Positions 21,426-31,519 of a stretch of 64,000 nucleotides of DNA are shown here, in pieces (position 1 is the stretch's first letter; each line of letters opens with the position of its first letter). The translations under genes were made by a program, and so were the position numbers. The notes under the pieces were generated by a model. The model saw only the letters and a program-made list of their open reading frames with translations, made no database searches and was not told where the DNA came from. This DNA comes from Puccinia triticina (lineage: Eukaryota; Basidiomycota; Pucciniomycetes; Pucciniales; Pucciniaceae): NCBI RefSeq assembly GCF_026914185.1, contig NC_070563.1, forward strand, positions 2,232,001 to 2,296,000, read 5' to 3'.

Positions 21426-21765
21426 TGTAAACCCCCTGCGCCGCGGACGCTATGGAGTTCACAAACATGTCACCAGAACAACAACAGTTCCTTATAGTCC
21501 CGCCGTCACCGCCCCTCCTAGCTCAGCAGAGACCCGACCCCTGACTGACTGTCTCTCTGAGCTAGGTAAGTTTCTCTTGTTTCCATTCTCCTCTTCCCTT
21601 CCCTTAAGATCAATTGTATATAGCAGAGACGCGACCCCTGACTGACTGTCTCTCTGAGCTAGTTCCCCATTTGCAATCAAGCCCGACGTTGGTATCAGAA
21701 ACTAAGGAGATCGGTGTCTCCCCTGTGCCAACGCCATAGCTCAGTGAAGAGCTCCGGCTCTTACA
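21426..21765 (+). repeat. 3' LTR of element A
   Basis: 340-bp partner of 1070-1409, followed by ACCGC. Confidence 0.92.
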
Positions 21766-21770
21766 ACCGC

Positions 21771-22700
21771 TCTGGGGTATATGTCCCATCTCAGGTACTG
21801 GGCAGTGCCAGCAACCGGTGAGACTGCCGGTATGCTCAGCACTGTACTGCCTGGCTTGGCTTCTCGTGGCCAATGAGTTCGAATGAGACAGGAAATACTG
21901 ACCAGACCTCTACGTGGAACCAACAATGACGTGTCGGACAGCTTGAAGCAACTCGATTAGTCCTTTTCGCACTCCATTCCGGCCAAACTGTATCACGTTG
22001 GGTAGTCCTAACATTTGAAGAGTCGCTGCAACCTCGGATCAGAGTCATTTGCGGCAATCTGATTGCCTGCGTCAATGATGATTCATGTTAACGGCATTTT
22101 ATCGGGCCTGTAGCTGCAAGTATGTTGTTCGTACGAATACCCACGGAGGTCAGAGTCAGGGCGGGAAAACCGAGCAGAGACAGAACTTGTAGCTGTCTCA
22201 AGCGCACAAAATCTCTTGTGTGAATCAGATGGAGTATTTCCAGCCAGGCTGCTTAGAAGCTGAAACCCCACAGCGTCTTTATTTGTGCCGCTCTGGAGCT
22301 TTGGTATGACGCTCACCTTATAGCTAGCGCAGTGAAAGGATGCAATAGACGGGCCTGTATCCCCAGCGAAGCTTGGATGAGAGGCCGGCAAGAGCGATTC
22401 GTGAGGTCGAGACCTCCGCCGAGACTCAAGCGACTATCTTGACATCTATATAAATAAATGCCTTGTTCAAGTGGAATTTCTGATTCCCCAGCTCGTTTGA
22501 CTATCTCCTGATTCATAATTGGGTACAATTTTGCAGCAGAACTCGGACATAATCTGGGTATTTCCTCACTGGTTGCCTCTGGCATTGATAGGCAAATATG
22601 CTGTTTTTACAAATTATCCTCATAGTTGAGTTTAATTACCTTGCTTTTCTATATGTTTGAAAAGACAAATGACTAACAATCTGAACCGATTGGATAGACT
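21771..22700. other. Unassigned sequence right of the nested stack
   Basis: Several open frames of 60-100 codons exist on the minus strand between 21836 and 22585, but no family or coherent exon chain could be recognised. Before element A inserted, this sequence was continuous with 440-1064. It may hold the first exon of the gene at 22728. Confidence 0.3.
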
Positions 22701-22727
22701 TTTACTGTGATTTCATCCACTTTCTCA

Positions 22728-23429
22728 GCCCCTATTTCTGCGGCTCATGGCCAAATTGTACAAGAGCTAGAGGACGATGGTTGGGTATTGGTACCTGAAG
22801 GACAAACCGGGATGTCGTCCTTGAAGGATGGTATTGTAGAGGATGAGCTAAATAAAGCTTCAGACTCTGGATATTCCTTTGGGTCTTCAACTTGTCATAC
22901 GCCCATCCATGGGCAACCTGTCGGCACTCAAAACCATGCCAAATCGGCTCGTGATTCGGCTCAAGACTTGGTCGGGAAGGCATCTTCGAAGGATGAGATT
23001 ATCCAGGATGAGCTGGAGCGCACATCTCTCTCTAACCCAAATAAGTCCAACGTCGAGGAGAAGATCAAGCATGTATCTCCATCTGCCACTGACATGAGAG
23101 AAGAAAATGCTGAAGATGGGCCAAAGCCAGCATTTCTATCTAATTCAAACAGTGAGAATGTTGAGGATCAGCTGAACCAAGCACCTCGCGTGAATCAGGG
23201 TCATCACGAACTGGCTCCTGGATTCAATGAGGCACAGTTAGGCGTCGACCGTATCACGAAACATTGGATTGCGATTGTTGCAATTTGGACAATCGGTCTT
23301 CATTTGTGGCAAAATTTCTTAACCTTGGCAGAAATACCCTCGGACCAGCAAGATTACCGCTTTTTGATGACTTTTGTATCAGCTTTCATGCTTGAGTATG
23401 TTGGAAGATGGGCTGCAAATAATATATGA
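22728..23429 (+). CDS. Unknown protein with C-terminal membrane region and possible LIR motif
   Basis: Reading is open to the TGA at 23427-23429. The coding part seems to start at a splice acceptor (ACTTTCTCAG, ending 22727), because the frame upstream has no ATG. The first exon is not identified; the first in-frame ATG is 22812. Near the start is ELEDDGWVLVPEG, which fits the W-x-x-V core with acidic lead of an Atg8-interacting (LIR/AIM) motif. The middle is hydrophilic with loose repeats (KDGIVEDELNKAS, KDEIIQDELERTS, VEDQLNQAP). The end has two hydrophobic stretches (WIAIVAIWTIGLHLW and RFLMTFVSAFMLEYVG). A membrane-anchored protein is likely; an autophagy-receptor role is only a guess from the motif. 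Confidence 0.5.
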   Translation, partial: APISAAHGQIVQELEDDGWVLVPEGQTGMSSLKDGIVEDELNKASDSGYSFGSSTCHTPIHGQPVGTQNHAKSARDSAQDLVGKASSKDEIIQDELERTSLSNPNKSNVEEKIKHVSPSATDMREENAEDGPKPAFLSNSNSENVEDQLNQAPRVNQGHHELAPGFNEAQLGVDRITKHWIAIVAIWTIGLHLWQNFLTLAEIPSDQQDYRFLMTFVSAFMLEYVGRWAANNI

Positions 23430-24075
23430 CAGCCAGATTGCCACAAAGCGGTACAGCTAAAAAATATGCATTGTTGAAGGTATTCTCCATAGCGCTTCTT
23501 GACCTTCATGGATTCTGATTTCTTGGGATAATTTCAACATTTCATAAATCATGGCCAAATTTTGAGTGTTCAATGAAATATCCAAAAAATCTATTTCAAA
23601 AAGAAAACTAGACAAAAATAGAACAAAAGAATACATAAATTTCCCTCACTAGAACAAATTTCTTTGTGATTTCACATGCACTCCTGTCTTGAATTTTCAA
23701 TTAATTTTCATCTCTGGAGCATTCCAATGCATCAGTAAACACATCCAGAGAGATATGATATCCATTGTTAGAGTTCCTCTCTCTCTACTTATTGTTAGCT
23801 CTCTTTTCTGCTTATATATGGAAGCTGGTCAGAATAAATCTCTGAAAGTTTGCATCATGAGGCCAATTAGAAGGATGGAAGACAAACTTAACAGATTCTC
23901 TATTGGGAATCATTGAAATTTCACTGCTTTTTTCTCTCCCAGTTCAACTATCCACTGGCCAACTGGAACTGGTTAGTGGACATTTTCTTGAGAACCATCT
24001 GATGCACTTAAGCAAATAAGTGGTTGAGCCCTTTGTTTGAACCCAAGACTGGATGAAGAACATTGACCCAGTGGC
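23430..24075. other. AT-rich intergenic DNA
   Basis: No coding signal, RNA gene or repeat boundary recognised. Confidence 0.5.
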
Positions 24076-24095
24076 CAAGAAGCAATGGTGAAAGC

Positions 24096-24310
24096 ACTGC
24101 GCTGCAGATAGCGCAAAGCGTAGCGTTTTTTGACCCGGATGCGCTGCGCTAATTTGTAGCGTTTTTGGGCTACGCTTGCGCTTTTTTGCACAAGCTTGTA
24201 GCTTTTCTATTTTTGTATTTATAGCCATAAAATAGCGCAAATGCACTACGCTACAGCTATAAATAGCGCGCTACGCTATTTTATAGCGCTTTTGAGGCGC
24301 TTTTTTTGGG
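24096..24310. repeat. hAT left subterminal repeats
   Basis: Multiple direct and inverted copies of TAGCGC, GCTGCGCT and CTACGCTA, many arranged as short hairpins. Such motif clusters are typical transposase-binding sites in hAT elements. Confidence 0.75.
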
Positions 24311-24438
24311 AGGGGGGGGAAGTAGCGTTTTTTTATTTCATTATAGATTTTATGTAGAGGAGAGAGAAAGTAAGAAATTTTTTGAGGGGGAACCAATAAC
24401 ATGGAAGATGAATTTGAGTGGCCATTAGTAGAAAGGAA

Positions 24439-27400
24439 CTACTTTAAATTTCCAGGATCCATCTTGTTTGCAGTTGATTCAAATTTGGGGTTCTTGAGCG
24501 CCCCATCAATCAGTTTCTGGAAATCCTTGAACTCGCCTCCCATCCTGACATTGTTGCGCAGCCACATGTGGCTGCTGATGCAGCGCTCAATTGTTCGGAC
24601 CAAAAGACTCAACCGACCTGATGAGCACACTGTTGCTGCACCCGAGAACGTTCGTTCCACAGAAGCTGAGCTGGCGGGACAGGCGAGATAATCTCTTGCC
24701 AAGGAGCCCATGACAGGGAAGTCCTGGCAGTGGGTCTGGGCAGAACAAAAGACAGAGTCAGCTACACGGACAAATCATAAACTAAAGTTTTGGCTTACCT
24801 TCCACCATGCTAAAACATCCCCTTTTCTCTCCAATGGAAACATTCCATTGTTGTATCGCTCCAATTCTGTGTTCGCCGCGACAGATTGTGATGTGTCCTT
24901 GGGGTAAAAATTGAATTCATTGTCTTCGGATTCAGGTTCACTTCGGGGTGCACTTGGTTGTGGTTCCGCTGGCGATGGCGATGGAGGCTCGAGTGATTTA
25001 AGGTGGTCCTCGCGATCTTGGAAGGTGTATCTTATAAGTTTTTCAATACGCTTGACGTGGTGTTTAAATTTTTTGGTAAACAGCATCATGCACCATGCTG
25101 GGTGAAGGAAGGTTGCCAAGATGACTGTATCGCACTTCAACGCTAAATCAAGGTACTTATTTGTAATCCAAATCATGGGTTTGAACATTGGTTTGAGAGG
25201 AGTCGCTGTTGCTGCTGCTTGCTTTTTTTCAAGGTTTTCCAAGAGTCGGACATATTCGTAGATGACCATGGCCAACTTGGGGCCATCCCCCTCCATTCTT
25301 TTTGTCATTTCCAAGAAATCCTGTTTAAAGGGTGAGGAATTCCTATTAAGCATCCTGTTTGTTATTCAAAACATTTATAGAAAGACAACATACCTTTAAG
25401 ACATTATCCAACGAGTGAACATCCTCCCATTCTTGTGCAGAGAGTTCATAAGATTTGAAGAAGTGTGACCCGGCCGATTTTCCAGTGTACTTATCTGACT
25501 CTTTTTCCAAGAGTTGTTTGATAACACGACGGCCCTTGTACGCTCGCGAACGGCTGTCATACACTATATTCCAACGGATGCTGTAGCCTCCAATAAGACC
25601 TCGGCCCTTGAAGCCAAGCCTTGAAGCCCAGAGTCTCCACTCGGCTTGTTTTTGTGGAGACGCTGTGATCCTGCAGCAGATGTAGTCAATCTTGATTTTA
25701 TGGAGAGGATAAGTTTTAACCATCTGGATTACATTGATAACGGAGCATGTGAGAGAAAGGTTGAATCTCAGCTACCTTCTTTAACGTGAAACCAATACCC
25801 TTGACATCACATCCATTGTCATTGTTGTCCTCCCATCCCGGCTCAGGTACCGGGGCTTCAGCATCATCTGGGTCTACAACATCCTCATGTTCATTGTCGG
25901 AGTCGTCAGCCGGGATCTTGCTGATCTCGGCATTCTCCTGTTTGTCTTCTTCAGGGATCGAATCTAAAACTGGAAAGTACTGGTTGGCCTTTTCCGGTCT
26001 TACCATTTCCTTTGAGAGGTTCAATACCTTTAAACCAGCCCCAAGTATCAACACAATAACATGGCAGATGCATCGGTGATGATTTGCCTGAACGTCCCAG
26101 TCTGTCGAGTCGTGAGCCCTAAGTATCCCAGCAACCGCTCTCGCCATTGTGAAGTTATTACTTCCTGAGTCGGTTGTCTGGGCGAGGGCGTGAAGAGGAC
26201 AATAAAAATTAGCCTGACTAAATTTCAAAACAGCGGAGATGAGTATAAAAGACTTATCTTATTGTGCAGGCCGTGCTTTGTTAGAACTTTGGCAAATGGA
26301 GCAGCCAAGTATTTACCGTTGTGGTGCCATGCAATGTATTTGATTGCAAGGTGCTGGCATACATATTTTCAATCTTTACCTATATAGCAGCACATTATTC
26401 CGACAAATGCCTTGTGGCTCCCCTTGGTGGTCCAAACATCTGAAAAAAGTGAGATCTTTGAGTCGGAGGCCTACAAATGAGAACAACACCAAGCATTAAC
26501 AACAAGCAACCAATCATGCAATTAAAAAACCCCAATTTGATTGCATTCACAACCTGTGATCGCTGTTCCAGGTAGAGGAGGTGGGCCTGCAATGCTGCCC
26601 AGACGCGCGAGTGAAGCTTTGAGTTGTGAACACTGTAATCAAAGCACACTCAAAGGAGGAAGTCCTTGATTTGGAACCACGGGAGCAAGTGTCGAACAAT
26701 CCAGATTACGAACAATTTGTTGAGTGTATTGTTATCGAATTTGCCTTTTGTCGTATAGGCAATTAGATTGCTGGAATCTGCTGGTTGGGCCTTTGCTTTC
26801 TCTTTCACTAGCTCTGCTGCCGTTGGGGGGAGATTAGCTCCTGCTGCAATGACCTTTGCTTGACCGGGGCAGGCTGCTTGGATGGATTTTTTGTTGTTGG
26901 CACCATCACGGTGAGATTTGAGGTTGTAGGTTGAATGGCCGGAGGCTTTGAATTGGTTTGGGTACCACCTACAGCAATATGCAGTTGAGCTTTCAGTCTG
27001 CGATAGGGAGAAGAATAATCAGTACAACATCACTACATCACCAAGCAATGAATATGAACAATCAACCTTGCAACAAACCTGATTGGGTCCTTCCCCCAAA
27101 GGATAAAATTATAAGCGCGGATGATCATAGCCATCTTTATCCTTGTCTTTTGCTTTTTGTTTGAATGCAACAAGGTCATGTTCATCTTTGGAGTCCTGTT
27201 CCAAATTGACGGTTACATTCTTACCCGTGCGGCTAGCAATCTGGTTGAGTCCAGAGGTTCCCTAGAAAGAAGATCCATCCGGTCAAAATGAAGTTAAACG
27301 TTTTGAGCAAATTAGAGAAGAAGCTTACATTTTTGACTGCACCAACTGCACTTGCTCCTTTGCGTGGAGCATTTTTTGGTTCACTGGCTTGGATGGTAAC

Positions 27401-27652
27401 TGTGTCATCATGGGAATCGGTTTCTTCACCCTCTTCAATGGCTGGAGGTCAAACGGTTTGCTTGGAGTTGACCACTTTAGGGACAAGAGCTCGGCGAGAG
27501 TCACTTTGGGTGGCTATAAATCCAGGGCGAGAAATTGGTGTGCGCATACGGGAGGATTCTCGGCGGGTTGATTGAGGTTGATTGCCGGAAAGTTTGGGGT
27601 TGTTTGGAGGGGTAGATGGCATGGGCCCAGGGTCATCATCTTTGGCGGCCAT
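24439..27652 (-). pseudogene. hAT transposase, multi-exon, decayed
   Basis: Starts at ATG 27652 (MAAKDDDPGPMPSTPPNN). A TGA at 27449-27451 falls in exon 1; CGA would restore it. A frame inconsistency lies near 27110-27140. A BED-type zinc finger follows (AYCCRW...SGHSTYNLKSHRDG), then LFSDVWTTKGSHKAF, then TTDSGSNNFTMARAV with a catalytic Asp and NHHRCICHV. Next come YSIRWNIVYDSRSRAY and CDTVILATFLHPAW. The C-terminal dimerisation domain is YLACPASSASVERTFS with MWLRNN. Clear GT-AG introns lie between several of these, for example before THCQDFPVMGSLA near 24740-24797. Domain order matches hAT; activity is unlikely given the stop. Confidence 0.85.
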
Positions 27653-27759
27653 AGAGAAATGGTCAGAGGAGAAACAGAAACTAAATTACTTGATAAATAA
27701 CGGATTATGTGGGTGACAGGCTAGGAAAGTGGGAGGAATGGTGAGGGACCACGCCACAG

Positions 27760-28015
27760 TGAGCGTTTTCAAGCTGCGCTGCGCTATTATAGCGTAAAAG
27801 CGTTTTCAAGCTGCGCTGCGCTATTATAGCGCAAAAGCGCAGCGTTTTCCGCTGCGCTTCTGCTATTCTCCCTGTGGGAAAAGCGCATTTGCACTACGTG
27901 TAGCTTTAGCGCAGCGGTTAACCCGCTGCGCTACAGCTTTTTGGGTCAGTCACGTAGCGGGTGCCCGCTACGCTGCGCTATAATGGGCGCTTTTTGTAGC
28001 GCAGCGTAGCCTTTC
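27760..28015. repeat. hAT right subterminal repeats
   Basis: Includes two tandem copies of GCGTTTTCAAGCTGCGCTGC and further GCTGCGCT/AGCGCAGC motifs up to the right inverted repeat. Confidence 0.75.
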
Positions 28016-28030
28016 ACCGTTGCAAGAAGC

Positions 28031-29054
28031 AATCAGGTATTCTTCTTTTTTTTATGACCAGCCACCCCCTCTCAAATGTTTGCAAAAGTGTTTTTAGGCT
28101 CAAAATAGCCTAGCCCATGCTCCAACTTAAGAAAAAAATAATTTTTTGAGTTTTTGTCTTGAGCCCGCAAGCTAATTGGGTTTGGGGCAGGCGGCAAGCT
28201 GAGTCAAACTGGCCTGGCCCAACCTGCCCATTTGTTATCCAGCCCAAGCCAGTCTGGCATGTGGGCGGCCCAAGCCCACCCAATAGCCATGCTTAGGGTA
28301 TGTATTCATGTCATTGCTCATCCACTTACCTACTTTTTCACATTTGATTGTGTTTTTAAAGTTGTGCCTTTTTAACATTTTTTTGCAAATCAACACCCAT
28401 ATTCATTTATGATTGTTTAGGCTACATTCAGGTACACCTAAATTCACATTCTTTGCATGAGGCTGACAAGCTTTTATGCAGAAAATCACAACTTTTGTAT
28501 TTACATCCATATTGCCTCTCTCTCTCAAATTTCAATTTAAAGCCCCATATACCAGGTTGTAGCCCTCAATATGAGCTGTCTTATACATATTGCTCTAAGT
28601 AAATCCCTCAAAAACTGTCCCCTCAGTGGTGATCCTTGTGTGGGCTATTCCTGAGCAATACAAAGAGGCCATTGAATCATCCAAAGGTCAACCTCAAAGA
28701 CTCTCACAGTTTTTTTCAGTATTAACTTAAGAATGGCAGGTCTCTTGAGTGCATAGGCTGGATTCCAACAGGGTATTGGCATATGATGTCTAACCTAATT
28801 TTTCTGTGTTTAGGTCGGACAGGCTATCCGGTTTACATCAGGCCAGATAGGCTCTCAGGTGGAATTTTTACATCAATTTGTTTTTCAGGGGATGGTGGTA
28901 GGTCTTGGTTTGAATACATGAGATTATGTAGAAATAAAAGCTGATTCTAATGGTACCAGAGGCTGTCAAGAAATCAGAGGGGTGTTTGGTGATCTGTGGA
29001 TTAGAAGGCATTTTTCAACATTTGGCTGGGCAGCCTCAAGCCAATTGTTGGGGG
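28031..29054. other. AT-rich intergenic DNA
   Basis: No gene recognised. A short CCCAAGCC/GGCCCAACC-rich patch near 28160-28290 looks repetitive but has no defined ends. Confidence 0.4.
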
Positions 29055-29094
29055 TGCTTGCGCCCCGCAAGCACAGGGAGGGACTTGTGTTAAG
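29055..29094 (+). repeat. Perfect hairpin followed by ACTTGTGTTAAG motif
   Basis: TGCTTGCG and CGCAAGCA (29055-29062 and 29066-29073) form an 8-bp stem with a 3-nt loop. GGACTTGTGTTAAG follows at 29081-29094. The same arrangement, with different stem sequences, recurs at 37959-38010, 38421-38490 and 51141-51178, so it may be the end of a dispersed element family. Confidence 0.5.
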
Positions 29095-29420
29095 TTTGGG
29101 TCAAAAGTCCCTATCGAGTTGTATATATGTACACAATGGGGGCCGGCCCTATTGAAATGTCCTGTGTGAAACCTTCCCACCTCAAAAGGTTTCACACATT
29201 CTCACACACACCACAGCCCCGATCACTCGGCTGTCACCAGTCAACACGGCCCGCCCGGTGGAGAACGATAATCAGCGCGGGCGCCGGGCCCTATATCTTT
29301 CTATTTGAGCCATATAGGGACTGCGGTGGAGATACTCTTGGCTGATGTCACCTGTAGGCTAGTGACAGTTGCTTCTTTCTGGTGTATAGGATCACTCCAT
29401 AAATCAACAAATGACAATTA

Positions 29421-29577
29421 TGGTATTCAAAATTGCATAATTTTTTTTTACATAAAATCATAAACTGCAATTTTGGCTGGAAGATGTCACTTTAAGTTTT
29501 ATGCACGCTGACATCTCCCAGCCAAAATTGGTTTTATGATTTTATGTAAATAGTGACATATGCAATTTTGAATACCG
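29421..29577. mobile_element. Foldback MITE (Tc1/mariner-like TA target)
   Basis: A 157-bp near-palindrome with arms of about 65 bp: GGTATTCAAAATTGCA at the left and its complement at 29561-29576, with AATTTTGGCTGG and its complement toward the centre. It is flanked by TA at 29419-29420 and 29578-29579. No coding capacity. A TA duplication and long arms suggest a Tc1/mariner-type MITE. It lies about 420 bp downstream of the secreted-protein gene. Confidence 0.8.
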
Positions 29578-29996
29578 TAAATAAATGGTTGCTATGATTC
29601 TTGGTGTCTTAGCCAAGAAACGTTTGAATGAGCTTGGCAGTGGCACCGCCACACCAATCGTCTTTCTCACACGAAAAAGTACAAAAAGCTTGGTATCAGA
29701 TTGAAAGGGGATTGTGACGGCATTCTGTGATTGTGACAGATCAAAAAAAATGAACACAAATGCTAGTGCATGTAGGTCGGTGATGACGAGCAAAAACAGT
29801 GAGGAACGATGTTGATGATGCAGTACAATTTCAAAAACGAATGACAATAGTGACGTCGTGAAGGCGTCTAGAATCAAATAAGAACGCTGAAGAAGTGTTC
29901 ACCTAAAGCGGATGAAGGAAAAGATGATCTAACTGTTTCAGAGCTGGTCACGTGACCTTTTCTCCGCCGCTGACCGCTCCTTCGAAGGTCGTTTGT

Positions 29997-30599
29997 TTAG
30001 AAGTTGGGGAACCCGGCAAAGCCAGGGAACGCGCCGAAGTTGTTGTTCAAGTTGACGAACGGGTTGAAGTTGTTGAAGGGGAATTGGGGGGCTAGTGGTG
30101 GGAACCCATTCATCAAGTTGGGGAACTGATTTTGTCCGAAGAATGGAAAGCCATTCCCAAAGTTCATGTTGGGAAAAGGGGGGAAATTCGGCATAAAGTT
30201 GCCTGGTGTGACTGTGGTGATACTGTCCGGAACCGCGCGAAATGTGGGATCACCGCAGCCCGAGTTGTAGCCATTTTTGCTTGCCTCGCAATGCGCATCG
30301 ACAAGTTGTCCGTTGACGTAATGGGATCCGGAGGAGCTGCTACTGCTACTGGTAGTCGTGGTGGTCATGGGAATGGCACTGGAAGAATGTTCGTTAGCTT
30401 GAATGCCACGGTGCGAGGGCGCCAGCTGGCGAGGGTTGGAGGGTTCTTACTCGGTGGCTGGCAAGACGCTAACCAACAAAGCTGTTAAACAGTTGATGCA
30501 AAGATGCAAATAATCAGTCAATCTCATCGCTCCTCCTTTGTGTGTAGGATTGATAGGGCACTTACCGGCGATGACAGCGCGGAGGAGGAGAGATACCAT
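29997..30599 (-). CDS. Small secreted protein, candidate effector
   Basis: Three exons: 30599-30566 (ATG), 30481-30451 and 30378-29997. GT-AG introns are 84 and 72 nt (GTAAGT...ACAG and GTAAGA...CCAG). The joined frame is 148 codons with no stop before the end. Residues 1-21 form a classic signal peptide: MVSLLLRAVIA followed by ALLVSVLPAT. A Thr/Ser run follows, then a short segment with the only two cysteines (HCEASKNGYNSGCGD), then about 90 residues rich in Asn, Phe, Pro and Gly (NGFPFFGQNQF, FNNFNPFVNLNNNFG). Export from the cell is likely. Function is unknown; small lineage-specific secreted proteins are often considered effector candidates in plant-associated fungi, but nothing here proves that. 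Confidence 0.72.
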
Positions 30600-31519
30600 G
30601 TTGTGCGATGATTCAAGCAGGAAGTGATCTGTGACGAGTCTTGGGTTACTGTGTTGCTGATGTCCTGTGGGGTTATCTATGTACGATGTTTGCTCGGAGG
30701 TAATTCCACAGGCAAGCTGGGCTGTTTTAAACACTTCTTCGGCATTAACACCCAAGAAGCGATGACCCACGCCTGACAACTTCTTGTCGGTTTCTTATGC
30801 ACGGTGACGTCGTAGTTGGGATCATGTTAGATCATGTTGTCATGCTTCGTATTGACAAGTCGAAAACGCAAGATTGTCTCTGACTGAGAAATGACATGCG
30901 ATGGAAACCAGTGAGAAGCGACATATCGATGGCGTGGGTGCCGCGACAATAATTTCTGATGAGGTGGCCATTAAACGTTGTGATCATGAAGACAAATGTC
31001 GGCCAAGACCCACCTTGTGACCCTTGAGAAGATCACTCCAACTATGACTGAGCTACCTGGAGCGAGTCAATCAATCATGTGCGATCAAGGATTCAGGACA
31101 ATCTCCGGGAGACGAGCAGAAGGGCGCGGCCTACCCAGCCTGACGAGGACTGCGAAACCTCTTGCCCATGACGGCGACGAGAGAGAGTTGATGGGTAGAA
31201 GCAAGGTTCGAAGCAACTTGATCAGAGAAAATGTAATTTTGGGGTCTGATCCCTGGTCACCTCTCGCTCGCGCCCGATGTATGCTTCGGGGAAGATTTAT
31301 AGGGACCGGTGTGTGGTGTTGGGCTGGCAAGTGGCCGGTGGCTTGCCGTTGTGAGGGGTCAAACGACCCTGAACTTTTCAGGGCCTGAAGGGTCCGGCAA
31401 TCTGAACATCGAACTTGCACCTTTTTTGGCGGCGCCCCGCAACCGCCGTGTACCAGTCACTCTTTCGCTCCCATCCCTCCCAGCTCAGTCCACTTTCCGA
31501 TACACTCTGCCCCCTCCCA
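30600..31519. other. Intergenic region between two divergent genes
   Basis: Probably holds the promoters of the secreted-protein gene (minus) and the NTPase gene (plus). A plus-strand open frame at 30996-31388 has no recognisable features. Confidence 0.4.

Larger units (their letters stand above)
1070..21765 (+). mobile_element. Gag-only LTR retrotransposon (element A), split by nested insertions
   Basis: Two 340-bp direct repeats that start TGTAA and end TTACA lie at 1070-1409 and 21426-21765. They are flanked by a perfect 5-bp duplication, ACCGC, at 1065-1069 and 21766-21770. A polypurine tract sits directly before the right copy. Almost all of the 20.7 kb belongs to a Copia element inserted at 3913-21397. 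With that insertion and one CTTCC copy set aside, element A is only about 3.2 kb: LTR, a gag-like region, a pyrimidine-rich tail, polypurine tract, LTR. No protease, RT or integrase is left, so it is a non-autonomous gag-only type that would depend on enzymes supplied in trans. A typical tRNA primer site is not obvious after the 5' LTR. Confidence 0.88.
24084..28022 (-). mobile_element. hAT DNA transposon, complete ends
   Basis: An 8-bp duplication CAAGAAGC flanks the element at 24076-24083 and 28023-28030, the length expected for hAT. The ends are imperfect inverted repeats: AATGGTGAAAG at the left and CAACGGTGAAAG read inward from the right. Both subterminal regions are packed with GCGCTACGCT/TAGCGCAGCG-type motifs in both orientations. 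A transposase gene lies inside on the minus strand. Length 3,939 bp. Confidence 0.9.

Noticed and set aside
21836..22585. Minus-strand gene suggested by overlapping frames
   Set aside because: Frames do not link by consistent introns and no motif is recognisable.
29542..29877. A 111-codon minus-strand frame with hydrophobic stretches
   Set aside because: It runs into the MITE arm, lacks splice or start context and has no coherent domain.
30996..31388. Plus-strand 130-codon frame upstream of the NTPase gene
   Set aside because: No family resemblance; more likely promoter and leader sequence of the two divergent genes.
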